From positions 1 through 63,863 of the forward strand of contig CAYSZV010000009.1 in assembly GCA_964435595.1 (NCBI GenBank): a stretch of DNA of 63,863 nucleotides, given 5' to 3'. This DNA is from Izemoplasma sp964435595. Its GTDB lineage: Bacteria; Bacillota_I; Bacilli_A; Izemoplasmatales; Izemoplasmataceae. How positions within the stretch are numbered: the first letter of the stretch is position 1; every line of letters begins with the position of its first letter. A model generated the notes under the pieces. That model saw nothing but the letters and a program-made list of their open reading frames with translations, was not told the DNA's origin and did no database searches. Positions 43,344 through 51,908 of the stretch are shown piece after piece. Both the position numbers and the translations under genes were made by a program.

Positions 43344-43553
43344 ATGAAAAAAGATATTCATCCAACTTACCAAAATGCGAAAATCAGATGTACAACTTGT
43401 GGGAACGAATTTGAAGCAGGTAGTGTTAAAACTGAAGTTACAGTTGATACATGCGCAAACTGTCACCCATTCTATACTGGTGAACAAAAATTCGCACAAG
43501 CTGCAGGTAGAGTTGAACGATTCAATAAACGTTACAACAGAGAAAAAAAATAA
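43344..43553 (+). CDS. rpmE: 50S ribosomal protein L31, zinc-binding form
   Basis: 69 aa. The N-terminus MKKDIHPTYQNAKI is typical. Cys residues in CTTCG and in CANCHPFYTG make this the zinc-carrying (C+) form rather than the zinc-free paralogue. It lies at the 50S-30S interface. Single gene with its own promoter, leader hairpin and terminator. Confidence 0.97.
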   Translation: MKKDIHPTYQNAKIRCTTCGNEFEAGSVKTEVTVDTCANCHPFYTGEQKFAQAAGRVERFNKRYNREKK

Positions 43554-43562
43554 TAAATACTT

Positions 43563-43582
43563 AGCCACTAATGTGGCTTTTT
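43563..43582 (+). terminator. Intrinsic terminator after rpmE
   Basis: AGCCAC-TAAT-GTGGCT stem-loop followed by T residues. Confidence 0.8.
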
Positions 43583-43603
43583 ATTTGCCAATATATATAT
43601 AAA

Positions 43604-43631
43604 AAAAAGCACTGATTTTTCAGTGCTTTTT
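43604..43631 (-). terminator. Intrinsic terminator of the hydrogenase operon
   Basis: An 11-bp stem (43604-43614 with 43621-43631) with U-run on the minus strand, directly after hydA. Confidence 0.88.
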
Positions 43632-43635
43632 ATTG

Positions 43636-45384
43636 TTATTTATAGAATTTTTTTGGTGCATATGTAGTATGTAATAACTTGTGCGCTTTGTGGCTACCTG
43701 GTTCTTCAAGCCATTCATCATAGATCTTCATAATATCAGGATTTAGATGTGATTTACGAGTTTCTTTTCCCTCATCGATTTTATAAAGTGATTCTATACG
43801 CAATGCACGGATAGGTACTTCGTCCTGTACTTTAGCCGAATGAATTGGTTGTCCACCACCATATATACATCCACCTGTACAAGCCATAAATTCAACAAAA
43901 TGATATTGTTTTTTAGAACGTTTCATTTTTTTGAAGAATTCTTTGATACTTATTCCACCATGTACAACGGCAACATTGATATCCATTCCTGCAACTTTGT
44001 ATGTTGCTTCTTTTACACCGTCTAATCCTCGAACTTCTTTGAATTCAATTGGAGTAACTGTTTCTTCTAATAATTCTGATACAGTTCTCAATGCAGCTTC
44101 CATTACTCCTCCGGTTGCTCCAAAGATTGGTGCAGCTCCACTATATTCAGCTAAATTACCGATAGGAACTCCATCTTCTAAATTCATGAAGTCTATGTTT
44201 TTACGTTTTAGTAAACGAGCATATTCTCTTGTAGTTAATACGTAGTCTACATCACGAACACCTTCTGATTGCATTTCTGGACGTCCGGCTTCATGTTTTT
44301 TTGCGATACAAGGCATGATTGAAACAAATACGATATCTTCTTTTTTGTATCCTAATTTTTCTGCATAATAATGTTTTGCTAATACACCAGCCATTTGTTG
44401 TGGAGATTTAGCTGATGATAAGTTTGGCAAATAACTAGGTTCATATTGTTCAATATAATTGATCCAACCAGAACTACAACTTGTGAATAACGGTAATACA
44501 CCATCATTTTTAATTCTTTTAATAAATTCAGTACCTTCTTCTAAGATTGTTAAATCTGCAGTAAAGTTTGTATCCATAACGTCATCAAACCCAACTACTT
44601 CAAATGATTTATACATTTTACCTTCAACATTTTCACCGATGTCACTACCGAATTCTTCTCCTAATGTTACGCGGATAGAAGGAGCTGCAGCTACGATTAC
44701 TTTTTTAGATTTATCTCTTAAGGCGTCTAATACTTGTTCGATATGTGATTTTTCTTTGATTGCAGCAACAGGACATGCTTGAATACATTTACCACAGTAA
44801 ATACATCCTGAGTCCTCCATAGGATGCATTAAAGCAGGTCCTACGTATGTTTCGTTCCCGCGTTCATTGAAATCTAAGATTCCTAAACCAGCTAATTTTT
44901 CACAAGCAGTAACACAGCGACCACATAAGATACATTTTCCGCTATCTAATACAATGGCATCACTAGAATCATTGATCATGCGAGGTTTTTTATCGAAATG
45001 TTTGTTTTCACCATACACATTTTCTACATTGAATTTTCGCATTAAGTGAAGAAGTTCACAGTTGTGTTCTCTTTCACAAGCCCAACATTCAAATATATGA
45101 TTACTTGCTAATAATTGTAAGTTTTGAACGATACTATCTCTAATTTCAGGAGTATCTGTTCGTACTTCCATACCTTCTTGTACAGCTAGTGTACAAGAGT
45201 TTTTTAATCCACGCATATCTTTAACGTCTACAACACATAGACGACAGCTTGATGTTTCATTAATGTCCTTTAAGAAACATAATCTAGGAACTTCTATCCC
45301 TAAATCTTCAGCTGCTTTCATTACTGTATAATTTTCTGGTACTTGGGTCTCAATACCGTTTATTGTAATAATTACATTTTTCAT
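43636..45384 (-). CDS. hydA: [FeFe] hydrogenase catalytic subunit, HydA of a trimeric NAD-linked enzyme
   Basis: 582 aa. In order: [2Fe-2S] domain (Cys in PRLCFL, SSCRLCV, NSC), the His-Cys3 [4Fe-4S] site (NHIFECWACEREHNCE), two [4Fe-4S] motifs (CILCGRCVTAC, CIYCGKCIQACP) and the H-cluster domain with TSCSSGW, MPCIAKKHE and MACTGGCIYGGGQP. All ligand Cys are present. It makes or oxidises H2. Domain set and neighbours HydB/HydC match group A3 trimeric enzymes, often electron-bifurcating between NADH and ferredoxin. Maturases HydEFG are not in the window. Confidence 0.95.
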   Translation of the reverse strand: MKNVIITINGIETQVPENYTVMKAAEDLGIEVPRLCFLKDINETSSCRLCVVDVKDMRGLKNSCTLAVQEGMEVRTDTPEIRDSIVQNLQLLASNHIFECWACEREHNCELLHLMRKFNVENVYGENKHFDKKPRMINDSSDAIVLDSGKCILCGRCVTACEKLAGLGILDFNERGNETYVGPALMHPMEDSGCIYCGKCIQACPVAAIKEKSHIEQVLDALRDKSKKVIVAAAPSIRVTLGEEFGSDIGENVEGKMYKSFEVVGFDDVMDTNFTADLTILEEGTEFIKRIKNDGVLPLFTSCSSGWINYIEQYEPSYLPNLSSAKSPQQMAGVLAKHYYAEKLGYKKEDIVFVSIMPCIAKKHEAGRPEMQSEGVRDVDYVLTTREYARLLKRKNIDFMNLEDGVPIGNLAEYSGAAPIFGATGGVMEAALRTVSELLEETVTPIEFKEVRGLDGVKEATYKVAGMDINVAVVHGGISIKEFFKKMKRSKKQYHFVEFMACTGGCIYGGGQPIHSAKVQDEVPIRALRIESLYKIDEGKETRKSHLNPDIMKIYDEWLEEPGSHKAHKLLHTTYAPKKFYK

Positions 45385-45395
45385 CTTGAGGCCTC

Positions 45396-47186
45396 CTAAA
45401 TTGTAATGATAGCATCAACAGGGCAAATGTTTTTACAAACACCGCATTTAATACAAGCTGATGTATCGATTTCATGTAGTTGTTTTACAGATCCACTAAT
45501 ACAACTTACTGGACAGTTTTTCGCACATTGTGTACATCCAATACAATTGTCTAATATTTCATAGTGAATCAACGGTTTACAAACTCCACCAGGACATTTT
45601 TTCTCTACTACGTGAGATTCAAATTCAGGTCTGAATTTATCTAACATAGAAAGAATCGGGTTTGGAGCAGCTTGTCCAAGACCACAAAGAGATGAGCTTT
45701 TAACCATTTTTGCTAAGTTTTCTAATGTGTCAATGTCTTCTAATGTTCCTTCACCAGAGCTGATGATTTCCAACATTTCCAACATTTTTTTGGTACCTTC
45801 TCGACATGGAGTACATTTACCACAAGACTCTTCAACCGTAAATTCCAAATAGAAACGACAAATATCTACCATACAGTTGTCTTCATCGATAACAACTAAT
45901 CCACCAGATCCCATCATAGAACCTGCTGCAATAAGTGTTTCGTACTCAATCGTTAAATCCATCATACTTTCAGGAATCGCTCCACCAGAAGGCCCCCCTG
46001 TTTGTACGGCTTTTAATTGTTTGTTCTTAGGAATTCCTCCACCAATTTCGTAAATAACTTCACGCATTGTTGTTCCCATTGGCACTTCTACTAATCCAGC
46101 ATTTTTAATGTTTCCACCCAATGAGAATACTTTCGTACCTTTTGATTTTTCTGTACCAATTTTGGCAAATTTTTCAGAACCATCAAATAAAATAGCAGGG
46201 ATGTTTGCTAACGTTTCAACGTTATTAATAATTGTAGGTTTTCCCCATAATCCTTTTGCTGCAGGGAACGGAGGTTTGTTACGTGACATACCACGACCAC
46301 CTTCGATTGAAGCAATCAATGCAGTTTCTTCACCACAAACGAATGCCCCAGCTCCAAGACGGATTTCGATATCAAAATCGAATCCACTACCGAAGATGTT
46401 TTCTCCTAAAAGACCTAATTCTTTCGCTTGCGCGATTGCGGTCTTGATTTTTTCAATAGCTGTTGGATATTCAATACGCACATAGATAAACCCTTTGTTT
46501 GCCCCTATTGCATATCCACCAATCATCAAACCTTCTAATACACTGTGTGGATCTCCTTCTAATAATGCACGATCCATAAATGCTCCTGGGTCTCCCTCAT
46601 CAGCATTACAAATCATGTATTTTTGGTCAGATTCATTGTTGTATGCGAATTTCCATTTTAGTCCAGTTGGGAATCCACCACCACCACGACCTCTAAGCCC
46701 TGATGCTAACATTTCGTCAATAACTTCTAATGGAGTCATTTCAAGAAGAGCTTTACCAAGTCCACGGTATCCATCACGTGCGATATATTCTTCAATATCA
46801 TCTGGATTGATTAATCCACAGTTACGTAATGCTACACGAGTTTGTTTGGAATAGAATTTAATTTCATCAAATGCTTTGATTTCTTTATCTTCTGTCATCG
46901 CTTCATCGAATACTAATTTTTCAACAATACGACCTTTGTACAAATGCTCTTCACAAATTGCTTTAATATCTTTGTTTTTTACCAGCGCATAGAATACACC
47001 TTCAGGGTAAACTATTACGAATGGACCTTGCTCGCAAAGTCCAACACAACCGGTATTTACCAGTTTGATTTCTTCTCTTATTCCTAATCTTGTTAAGTGT
47101 TCTTCGAATTCATCACGTAGAGATTTAGCCCCTCTACTGATACACATAGATCCACTACAGATCAGGACGTGTGCTCTTTCAATCAT
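45396..47186 (-). CDS. hydB: Hydrogenase flavoprotein subunit HydB (NuoF-like)
   Basis: 596 aa. An N-terminal thioredoxin-like [2Fe-2S] segment (ICSGSMCISRG, TGCVGLCEQGPFV), the NuoF FMN/NAD core (GLRGRGGGGFPTGLKW, NADEGDPGAFMDR, GAGAFVCGEETALIASIEG), the NuoF [4Fe-4S] site (SCGKCTPCREGT) and two C-terminal ferredoxin motifs (CIGCTQCAKNCP, CIKCGVCKNICP). It is the NADH-oxidising or NAD-reducing flavin subunit. Gap to hydA is 11 bases. Confidence 0.95.
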   Translation of the reverse strand: MIERAHVLICSGSMCISRGAKSLRDEFEEHLTRLGIREEIKLVNTGCVGLCEQGPFVIVYPEGVFYALVKNKDIKAICEEHLYKGRIVEKLVFDEAMTEDKEIKAFDEIKFYSKQTRVALRNCGLINPDDIEEYIARDGYRGLGKALLEMTPLEVIDEMLASGLRGRGGGGFPTGLKWKFAYNNESDQKYMICNADEGDPGAFMDRALLEGDPHSVLEGLMIGGYAIGANKGFIYVRIEYPTAIEKIKTAIAQAKELGLLGENIFGSGFDFDIEIRLGAGAFVCGEETALIASIEGGRGMSRNKPPFPAAKGLWGKPTIINNVETLANIPAILFDGSEKFAKIGTEKSKGTKVFSLGGNIKNAGLVEVPMGTTMREVIYEIGGGIPKNKQLKAVQTGGPSGGAIPESMMDLTIEYETLIAAGSMMGSGGLVVIDEDNCMVDICRFYLEFTVEESCGKCTPCREGTKKMLEMLEIISSGEGTLEDIDTLENLAKMVKSSSLCGLGQAAPNPILSMLDKFRPEFESHVVEKKCPGGVCKPLIHYEILDNCIGCTQCAKNCPVSCISGSVKQLHEIDTSACIKCGVCKNICPVDAIITI

Positions 47187-47197
47187 TTAGTTCACCT

Positions 47198-47563
47198 CTA
47201 AAGTCTATATTTACCGATTACATAGTCTTGGACTGGTTTCCCGCCTTGAATATGTTCTGTAATTATTCTGTCTACAGCATCTTCTGTAACTTTACAATAA
47301 GTAGTTCTTTCTTCTCCTTGTAAAATTTCTACAATCGGCTCAATTGCACATTCTCCAATACAGCCAACAGGTGTCACTGTTACACCTTTCAAATCACGTT
47401 TGGAAATTTCTTCGACAAATCTATTCATTACAGGACGTGCCCCGGCACTGATACCACAAGTTGCCATTCCTACCAAAACACGTGTTCCTTCATTTTTACC
47501 ACGCATGGTAACTTTCGATTGGGCTTTATCACGGATTTTTTTTAAGTCGTCTAAAGATTTCAC
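47198..47563 (-). CDS. Small thioredoxin-like [2Fe-2S] ferredoxin
   Basis: 121 aa, starting at GTG 47563, which overlaps the upstream TGA stop (GTGA). Four Cys occur: in MATCGIS, GCIGECA (two) and TTYCKV. This matches the stand-alone [2Fe-2S] thioredoxin-like domain that accompanies HydB-type subunits in clostridial hydrogenase clusters. The Cys spacing differs from NuoE, so cluster ligation is inferred. Confidence 0.82.
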   Translation of the reverse strand: MKSLDDLKKIRDKAQSKVTMRGKNEGTRVLVGMATCGISAGARPVMNRFVEEISKRDLKGVTVTPVGCIGECAIEPIVEILQGEERTTYCKVTEDAVDRIITEHIQGGKPVQDYVIGKYRL

Positions 47564-48114
47564 TTTTGTTCCTCCTCTGTTATGGTGTTTATTCCATCTT
47601 TTATATTGTTCTTAACCCACTCAATTACACTGTAATCGGTGAACGGTATTCCATCTAAAACTTGCCTTACTTCTCTTGTATCAAAAATATAGCTTTTTTC
47701 ATTTACTATATGTTTGTAAAAAATATCAATTTCATTATCATTCAGCATTAAGATTGTGATTGTCTCATCAATTCCTCCGAGAGGTGCACGATCAATATGA
47801 CTTTTCTTGAAAGTCGCCGTTACGGTTGTACCTATGTTAACTTCAGATTCAATCGTAAACGATCCATCACACATTTCGGCTGCCATCTTGAATAAAGATG
47901 TTCCCATTCCTACTTTCCTAGTAGTTCTTGTAGTAAAAAAAGGATCTGACACTTCAGATAATGTTTTTTTATCCATACCATGGCCGTTATCTTTTATTGT
48001 AATAGTATATGTATCTAAATCGTCTTGTTCATTAATAATTATTTCTACTAATTTAGCGTTTGCCTTGATAGAATTTTGTACAATGTCTAATATATGTAAC
48101 GATAATTCATTCAT
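47560..48114 (-). CDS. HATPase-domain protein of the hydrogenase operon
   Basis: 184 aa. GHKL ATPase motifs: HILDIVQNSIKANA (N box), IKDNGHGMD (G1), FFTTRTTRKVGMGTSLFKMAAE (lid and G2). No HisKA helices, sensor or membrane segment. Its C-terminal 60 residues match no family I know. Similar genes occur in clostridial hydrogenase operons, where they are annotated as kinases or anti-sigma-like. Starts at TAAATG, directly after the PHP gene stop. Confidence 0.8.
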   Translation of the reverse strand: MNELSLHILDIVQNSIKANAKLVEIIINEQDDLDTYTITIKDNGHGMDKKTLSEVSDPFFTTRTTRKVGMGTSLFKMAAEMCDGSFTIESEVNIGTTVTATFKKSHIDRAPLGGIDETITILMLNDNEIDIFYKHIVNEKSYIFDTREVRQVLDGIPFTDYSVIEWVKNNIKDGINTITEEEQK

Positions 48115-48813
48115 TTACTCACCTCTAACGTATTTGAAGAAGCCTTCAATAGATTTCTCTGGTAAACAAATCGAAAAGTCATTTTCTGAAATTGTTAGTA
48201 GAGAGTGTGAATCCGAATTGTGAAACATTGTATAATTCTTAACAATTGGATGTGCATCGATAAATGCTTCTTTTCCATAGGGTGCGATTTCAATCGCATC
48301 AAAATCCATTTCTTCTAACCGAAATGAGTTGAGCGGAGTACAAGAAGGTCTATTGATATGTGCAAGCACCAAAAGTCCACTAAGCCTTCTAACTTCTGTA
48401 AGAAGCTCGGCATAGGTTAAATTCGTTTGAGTAAGTGGTGTGTTTACAACGTCAAAAGTTTGGTCATAAATATCTGTAATAACTTGATTATCTTGGGTAT
48501 AATTCCCCCACTCTCCATTTAATCTAGGAGATAAGAATGAATCAAAAGAAATCGCATCTTGAAAGGTTTTGAAATAGCATAGCACATCAAATCCTTCTTT
48601 CACAGATACTTCTACACCGGGAATGATTATAAAATCATAAGACTCTTGTAGTTGACTAATAACTTTTAACTGTTTGGTAGAGTTATGATCTGTTATGGAG
48701 ATTAAATCTAATCCCTTTAACATAGCCATATTTAAAATGTTATTTGGCGTCATTAATTCATCTGCACATGGTGACAAAATGCTATGCATGTGCAAATCAT
48801 AATATAATTTAAT
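48115..48813 (-). CDS. PHP-domain phosphoesterase of the hydrogenase operon
   Basis: 232 aa if started at ATT 48813. Metal-binding motifs of the PHP fold: YYDLHMHSILSPCADELMTPNNI, SITDHNS, IPGVEVS, LAHINRPS and FHNSDSHSL. In this frame there is a TGA just upstream, and the only start codons are ATT 48813 (after GAGGGA at good spacing, overlapping the previous stop) or TTG 48795 with no ribosome binding site. The ATT start restores the usual MKxYYDLHxHS N-terminus of such proteins. Likely substrates are nucleotides or phosphorylated signals; unknown here. Confidence 0.82.
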   Translation of the reverse strand: MKLYYDLHMHSILSPCADELMTPNNILNMAMLKGLDLISITDHNSTKQLKVISQLQESYDFIIIPGVEVSVKEGFDVLCYFKTFQDAISFDSFLSPRLNGEWGNYTQDNQVITDIYDQTFDVVNTPLTQTNLTYAELLTEVRRLSGLLVLAHINRPSCTPLNSFRLEEMDFDAIEIAPYGKEAFIDAHPIVKNYTMFHNSDSHSLLTISENDFSICLPEKSIEGFFKYVRGE

Positions 48814-49144
48814 TGTCTTCCCTCAAATCCCTTAACTTTACAACCGTTTGTGCAGTTGAAAGAGAAGTCTTGATCAAAGGAATTCCAAGTTCATTGGCTT
48901 TTGATATAACCGCATCCCCCACATTAATATTATGAGAAAAAACAACCCCACTAAAATCCAGTAAACTCGCGACACCAAGTACATTCACATTATTTAAAAC
49001 TGTAATCAATATATCGTTTTCTTCAGCATAGCCCATTGCATGACTTAATAGGTCGCAAGCAAAAACATTATTTATTTTTTTATTGATATCACCTTGATTA
49101 ATCAGTTGAAAAAGATCATCTTTTAAGATGTCGCTAACTAGCAT
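48809..49144 (-). CDS. DRTGG-domain protein (copy 2)
   Basis: 111 aa from ATG 49144, after AAAGGA. The pattern ACDLLSHAMGYAEENDILIT, ASLLDFSGVVFSHN and ELGIPLIKTSLS resembles the DRTGG regulatory domain found between the two halves of certain CBS pyrophosphatases and in clostridial hydrogenase clusters. It is a paralogue of the gene at 49555-49956. Probably a ligand-binding or regulatory module; ligand unknown. Confidence 0.72.
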   Translation of the reverse strand: MLVSDILKDDLFQLINQGDINKKINNVFACDLLSHAMGYAEENDILITVLNNVNVLGVASLLDFSGVVFSHNINVGDAVISKANELGIPLIKTSLSTAQTVVKLRDLREDN

Positions 49145-49571
49145 AAGAGTTATCCTTTATGTAGAAGCGTATTGTCAAATTGGTTCCATCTTCGGACGAG
49201 TTTAAATCCATTTCATCAGAAACAGCTTTAATGTTGGGTAATCCCATACCTGCGCCAAATCCATTCTCAATCGCATACTTTGAAGCAGTTGAAAATCCTT
49301 CTGTCATCGCATTATCAATACTAGGGATACCTGGTCCTTTATCATTAAAAGTGATTTCAATAAATTCATCGTTTATTGTAACTGTTGCTTTTCCACCATA
49401 TGAGTGGATAACAACATTAATTTCTGCTTCATAAACTCCAATAGTAATTTGTTTCACAAATTCTCTTGAAAAGCCTCGGTTTTTTAGTTCTCTTTTTGTT
49501 AGACTAGCTACAGTACCAGCGTTTCCAATATCGTTACGTTCTATTTCGAATTCTCTAACGTATGTTTCCAC
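49134..49571 (-). CDS. RsbW-like anti-sigma/serine kinase ATPase-domain protein
   Basis: 145 aa from GTG 49571, preceded by AAGAGGA; an ATG at 49595 lacks a ribosome binding site. GHKL motifs: TIGVYEAEINVVIHSYGG (N box), FNDKGPGI (G1) and ENGFGAGMGLPNIKAVSDEM (G2), the layout of RsbW/SpoIIAB-type kinases. Genes like it lie beside DRTGG genes in many clostridial hydrogenase operons. It may phosphorylate a partner or transmit redox state; no sigma factor or anti-anti-sigma gene is nearby. Confidence 0.78.
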   Translation of the reverse strand: METYVREFEIERNDIGNAGTVASLTKRELKNRGFSREFVKQITIGVYEAEINVVIHSYGGKATVTINDEFIEITFNDKGPGIPSIDNAMTEGFSTASKYAIENGFGAGMGLPNIKAVSDEMDLNSSEDGTNLTIRFYIKDNSYAS

Positions 49572-49956
49572 TGTTTTCCTCTTTAACCGATTCATAACTT
49601 TTTACATTGTTCATAAATAGCAATCCACTTGTTCTGTACATTGTAAGTTTTGTACCGATTAAGGTAATTCCAATCTCATCAGCTAGATCGATAACAGATT
49701 GTGTTGGTGTTTTTCCTCTAACAAAAATAATTGTTTCTAAGTCTAAAATCTCAGCTGTTCTTAACGCTTGATTTGTTACAAGTCCTGTTACCAATGCACC
49801 GTGAGCTCCGATGTGACTAGGCATTTCTTTTAAAAGCATCAAAGCGTCACTCATTAAGTCACATACAAATGCATAATTGATTTCTTTCACACATCTAGGG
49901 CATTCTAAATTGTATTGTTTGGCGTCCAATAATGTTAAAACTTCTTGTAATGTCAT
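49555..49956 (-). CDS. DRTGG-domain protein (copy 1)
   Basis: 133 aa. Resembles the copy at 48809-49144: FVCDLMSDALMLLKEMPSHIGA, ALRTAEILDLETIIFVRGK and LADEIGITLIGTKLTMYRTSGLLF. Two Cys near the N-terminus (LECPRCVKEI) could bind a metal or respond to redox state; they are absent from copy 2. Start ATG overlaps the HydC stop (ATGA). Confidence 0.75.
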   Translation of the reverse strand: MTLQEVLTLLDAKQYNLECPRCVKEINYAFVCDLMSDALMLLKEMPSHIGAHGALVTGLVTNQALRTAEILDLETIIFVRGKTPTQSVIDLADEIGITLIGTKLTMYRTSGLLFMNNVKSYESVKEENSGNIR

Positions 49957-50441
49957 GTTCTGTTTCTAAAGTCCTTAATCAGTTTTTTTGCTTTAGTAAC
50001 GTTAATTTCACCAATAACTTCTTCGTCAAAACTCATAACCGGCGCCATACCGCATGTACCAATACATCTAATTGCATCCAAAGTGAAAAGACCATCAGAT
50101 GTTGTTTGCCCTACATCAATTCCTAATTCTACTTTTACTGCATCTAATATTGTTTGTGCCCCTCTAACATAACAAGGAGTTCCTAAGCATACACCAATAA
50201 CATGATCACCTTTCGGATCTAATGTGAAACTAGAATAGAAAGTAACTACACCATTGATTTCAGCTACAGGAATCCCAGTGTGTTCTGACACAATTTTTTG
50301 CACTTCTACAGGGATACATCCAAAAATTCTCTGAGCTTCATGCAAAATAGGCATAAGAGGTCCAGGAAGTTTCATGTGCTTTTTAATCTCTTGAAGTAAT
50401 TCCTTTTTTTGTTCCTCAGTAATGTTCAATCTTTTACCCAT
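49953..50441 (-). CDS. hydC: Hydrogenase subunit HydC (NuoE-like [2Fe-2S] protein)
   Basis: 162 aa, first gene of the operon. NuoE features: LMPILHEAQRIFGCIP, INGVVTFYSSFTLDPKG, and the [2Fe-2S] ligands in GVCLGTPCYVRG and RCIGTCGMAP. It transfers electrons between HydB and HydA. AGGAGA precedes ATG 50441. Confidence 0.94.
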   Translation of the reverse strand: MGKRLNITEEQKKELLQEIKKHMKLPGPLMPILHEAQRIFGCIPVEVQKIVSEHTGIPVAEINGVVTFYSSFTLDPKGDHVIGVCLGTPCYVRGAQTILDAVKVELGIDVGQTTSDGLFTLDAIRCIGTCGMAPVMSFDEEVIGEINVTKAKKLIKDFRNRT

Positions 50442-50480
50442 AATCTTCTCCTAACTAAAATAATATTTAATTTCCAAACA

Positions 50481-50515
50481 ATTATAACATAATTGTTCTC
50501 TTTAATAAAGAGAAC
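50481..50515 (-). promoter_or_regulatory. Hydrogenase operon promoter with overlapping palindromic operator
   Basis: Reading the minus strand, TATAAT (50486-50481) is preceded by a 17-bp spacer and TTTATT (50509-50504). The -35 lies inside a perfect palindrome, GTTCTCTTT-AAT-AAAGAGAAC (50495-50515). A regulator bound there would block RNA polymerase. It does not match the Rex consensus. Confidence 0.6.
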
Positions 50516-50726
50516 GAGACGTGATTTGATAAAAAAACATATGAATTCAATATTTGTGTGGACGGCTAAATATAGCGAAAAACACAGTGTTTGGTACAAC
50601 GGGCTGTGATAAATTATAGTTATTTTAAATTAGGAATAAATTTTCTTATAAGTTTTGTCTTGTCATATTGTATTATTTTTAATATTATTGTACAATTGAG
50701 TTAGACAAAAATTGGGGTGGTTAATT

Positions 50727-51332
50727 ATGTATTTAAATCAAAATAACGGATGGATTGAAGTGATAACTGGTCCTATGTTTGCTGGGAAGACAGAAGAGTT
50801 ATTAAGGCGAGTAAAAAGGCTAGAGTATGCAAAACAAAACATCGTAGTTTTCAAACCTCTTATGGACAATAGATATGCAGAAAATGAAGTTGTATCACAC
50901 AATAAGAATAGAACTAGATCAGTAAATATTTCACAGTCAAAAGAAATATTTGAATATGTTAATAAAGACACTGATGTAGTTGCAATAGATGAAATTCAAT
51001 TTTTGGATGATGAAGCAGTAAATATTTGCGAGTATTTAGCTGATAGGGGAATCAGAGTTATAGTAAGTGGACTTGATCGTGAATTTAGAGGAGAACCCTT
51101 TACCTTCATGCCAAGATTATTAGCTATGGCAGAATACGTTACAAAGTTGACTGCCGTTTGTGTTAAATGTGGGGCTCCCGCAACAAGAACACAAAGAATA
51201 GTTAATGGTAAACCTGCAAAGTATAATGATCCGATTGTATTGATAGGCGCAGAAGAATCATATGAAGCTCGATGTAGAAGATGCCACAAAGTATACAGAA
51301 AACCTAAGCCATATAACGAAATGATAAAATGA
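50727..51332 (+). CDS. tdk: Thymidine kinase
   Basis: 201 aa from ATG 50727, after GGGGTGG. Type II thymidine kinase: P-loop GPMFAGKTEEL, VVAIDEIQF, SGLDREFRGEPF, and zinc Cys pairs CVKCGAPA and CRRCHKVY. It salvages thymidine. The 285-bp upstream region holds its promoter region, the hydrogenase promoter and no other gene that I see. Stop TGA overlaps the tadA start. Confidence 0.97.
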   Translation: MYLNQNNGWIEVITGPMFAGKTEELLRRVKRLEYAKQNIVVFKPLMDNRYAENEVVSHNKNRTRSVNISQSKEIFEYVNKDTDVVAIDEIQFLDDEAVNICEYLADRGIRVIVSGLDREFRGEPFTFMPRLLAMAEYVTKLTAVCVKCGAPATRTQRIVNGKPAKYNDPIVLIGAEESYEARCRRCHKVYRKPKPYNEMIK

Positions 51333-51781
51333 ACCACGAATACTATATGGAGATAGCACTTGAAGAAGCTCGGAAAGCATATGAAAAAAACGAGGTTCCT
51401 GTTGGTGCTGTTATAGTAAAAGATAATAAGATAATTGCTAGAGCACACAACACCAGAGAACAAGACCAATCAGCGCTAGGGCATGCGGAGATTTTGGTAA
51501 TTAAAACAGCAAATGAAATATTGCAAAGTTGGAGGCTTGACAGTTGTTCGCTTTATGTTACAATAGAGCCATGTCAAATGTGTAGTGGAGCCATAATTCA
51601 ATCGAGAATCGAAAATGTATACTATGGTGCAGTAGATTTAAAATCAGGAGCACATCAAAGTATTCTCAATTTATTTGAATATCCATTTAATCATAAGGTT
51701 AATGTAGTCGGTGGTGTATTAAAAGAAGAGTGCAGTAACTTGATGACGTCGTTTTTTAAAGAAATAAGAAATAAGAATTAA
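51329..51781 (+). CDS. tadA: tRNA-specific adenosine deaminase
   Basis: 150 aa. Zinc deaminase motifs: HAEILVI (His and catalytic Glu) and EPCQMCSGAIIQSRI (two Cys). It makes inosine at the wobble position of tRNA-Arg(ACG). It starts in the ATGA overlap with tdk, and the SRP RNA gene follows directly, the same order as in Bacillus. Confidence 0.95.
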   Translation: MNHEYYMEIALEEARKAYEKNEVPVGAVIVKDNKIIARAHNTREQDQSALGHAEILVIKTANEILQSWRLDSCSLYVTIEPCQMCSGAIIQSRIENVYYGAVDLKSGAHQSILNLFEYPFNHKVNVVGGVLKEECSNLMTSFFKEIRNKN

Positions 51782-51896
51782 TATCTCTTATGAATCATCC
51801 TCATTCAATAGGTGGTAGCGAACCAGGTCAGGTCGGGAACGAAGCAGCCTTAAGTTTTCTATTTATGTGAGTGGGGATGCTTGATGAGAGATATTT
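51781..51896 (+). ncRNA. ffs: Signal recognition particle RNA, small bacterial type
   Basis: The conserved SRP domain IV core is visible at 51826-51849: AGGTCAGGTCGGGAACGAAG followed by CAGCC. The ends pair (ATATCTCT at 51781-51788 with AGAGATAT near 51887-51894), giving the long hairpin of 4.5S-like RNA, and a T run follows as terminator. The tetraloop-proximal asymmetric loop bases are kept. The 5' end touches the tadA stop. Confidence 0.93.
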
Positions 51897-51908
51897 TTTA
51901 TAGAAAGA

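Noticed and set aside
50580..50592. Short inverted repeat AAACAC-A-GTGTTT upstream of tdk
   Set aside because: Six-base arms in AT-rich sequence, not placed on a recognisable promoter; too weak to call an operator.
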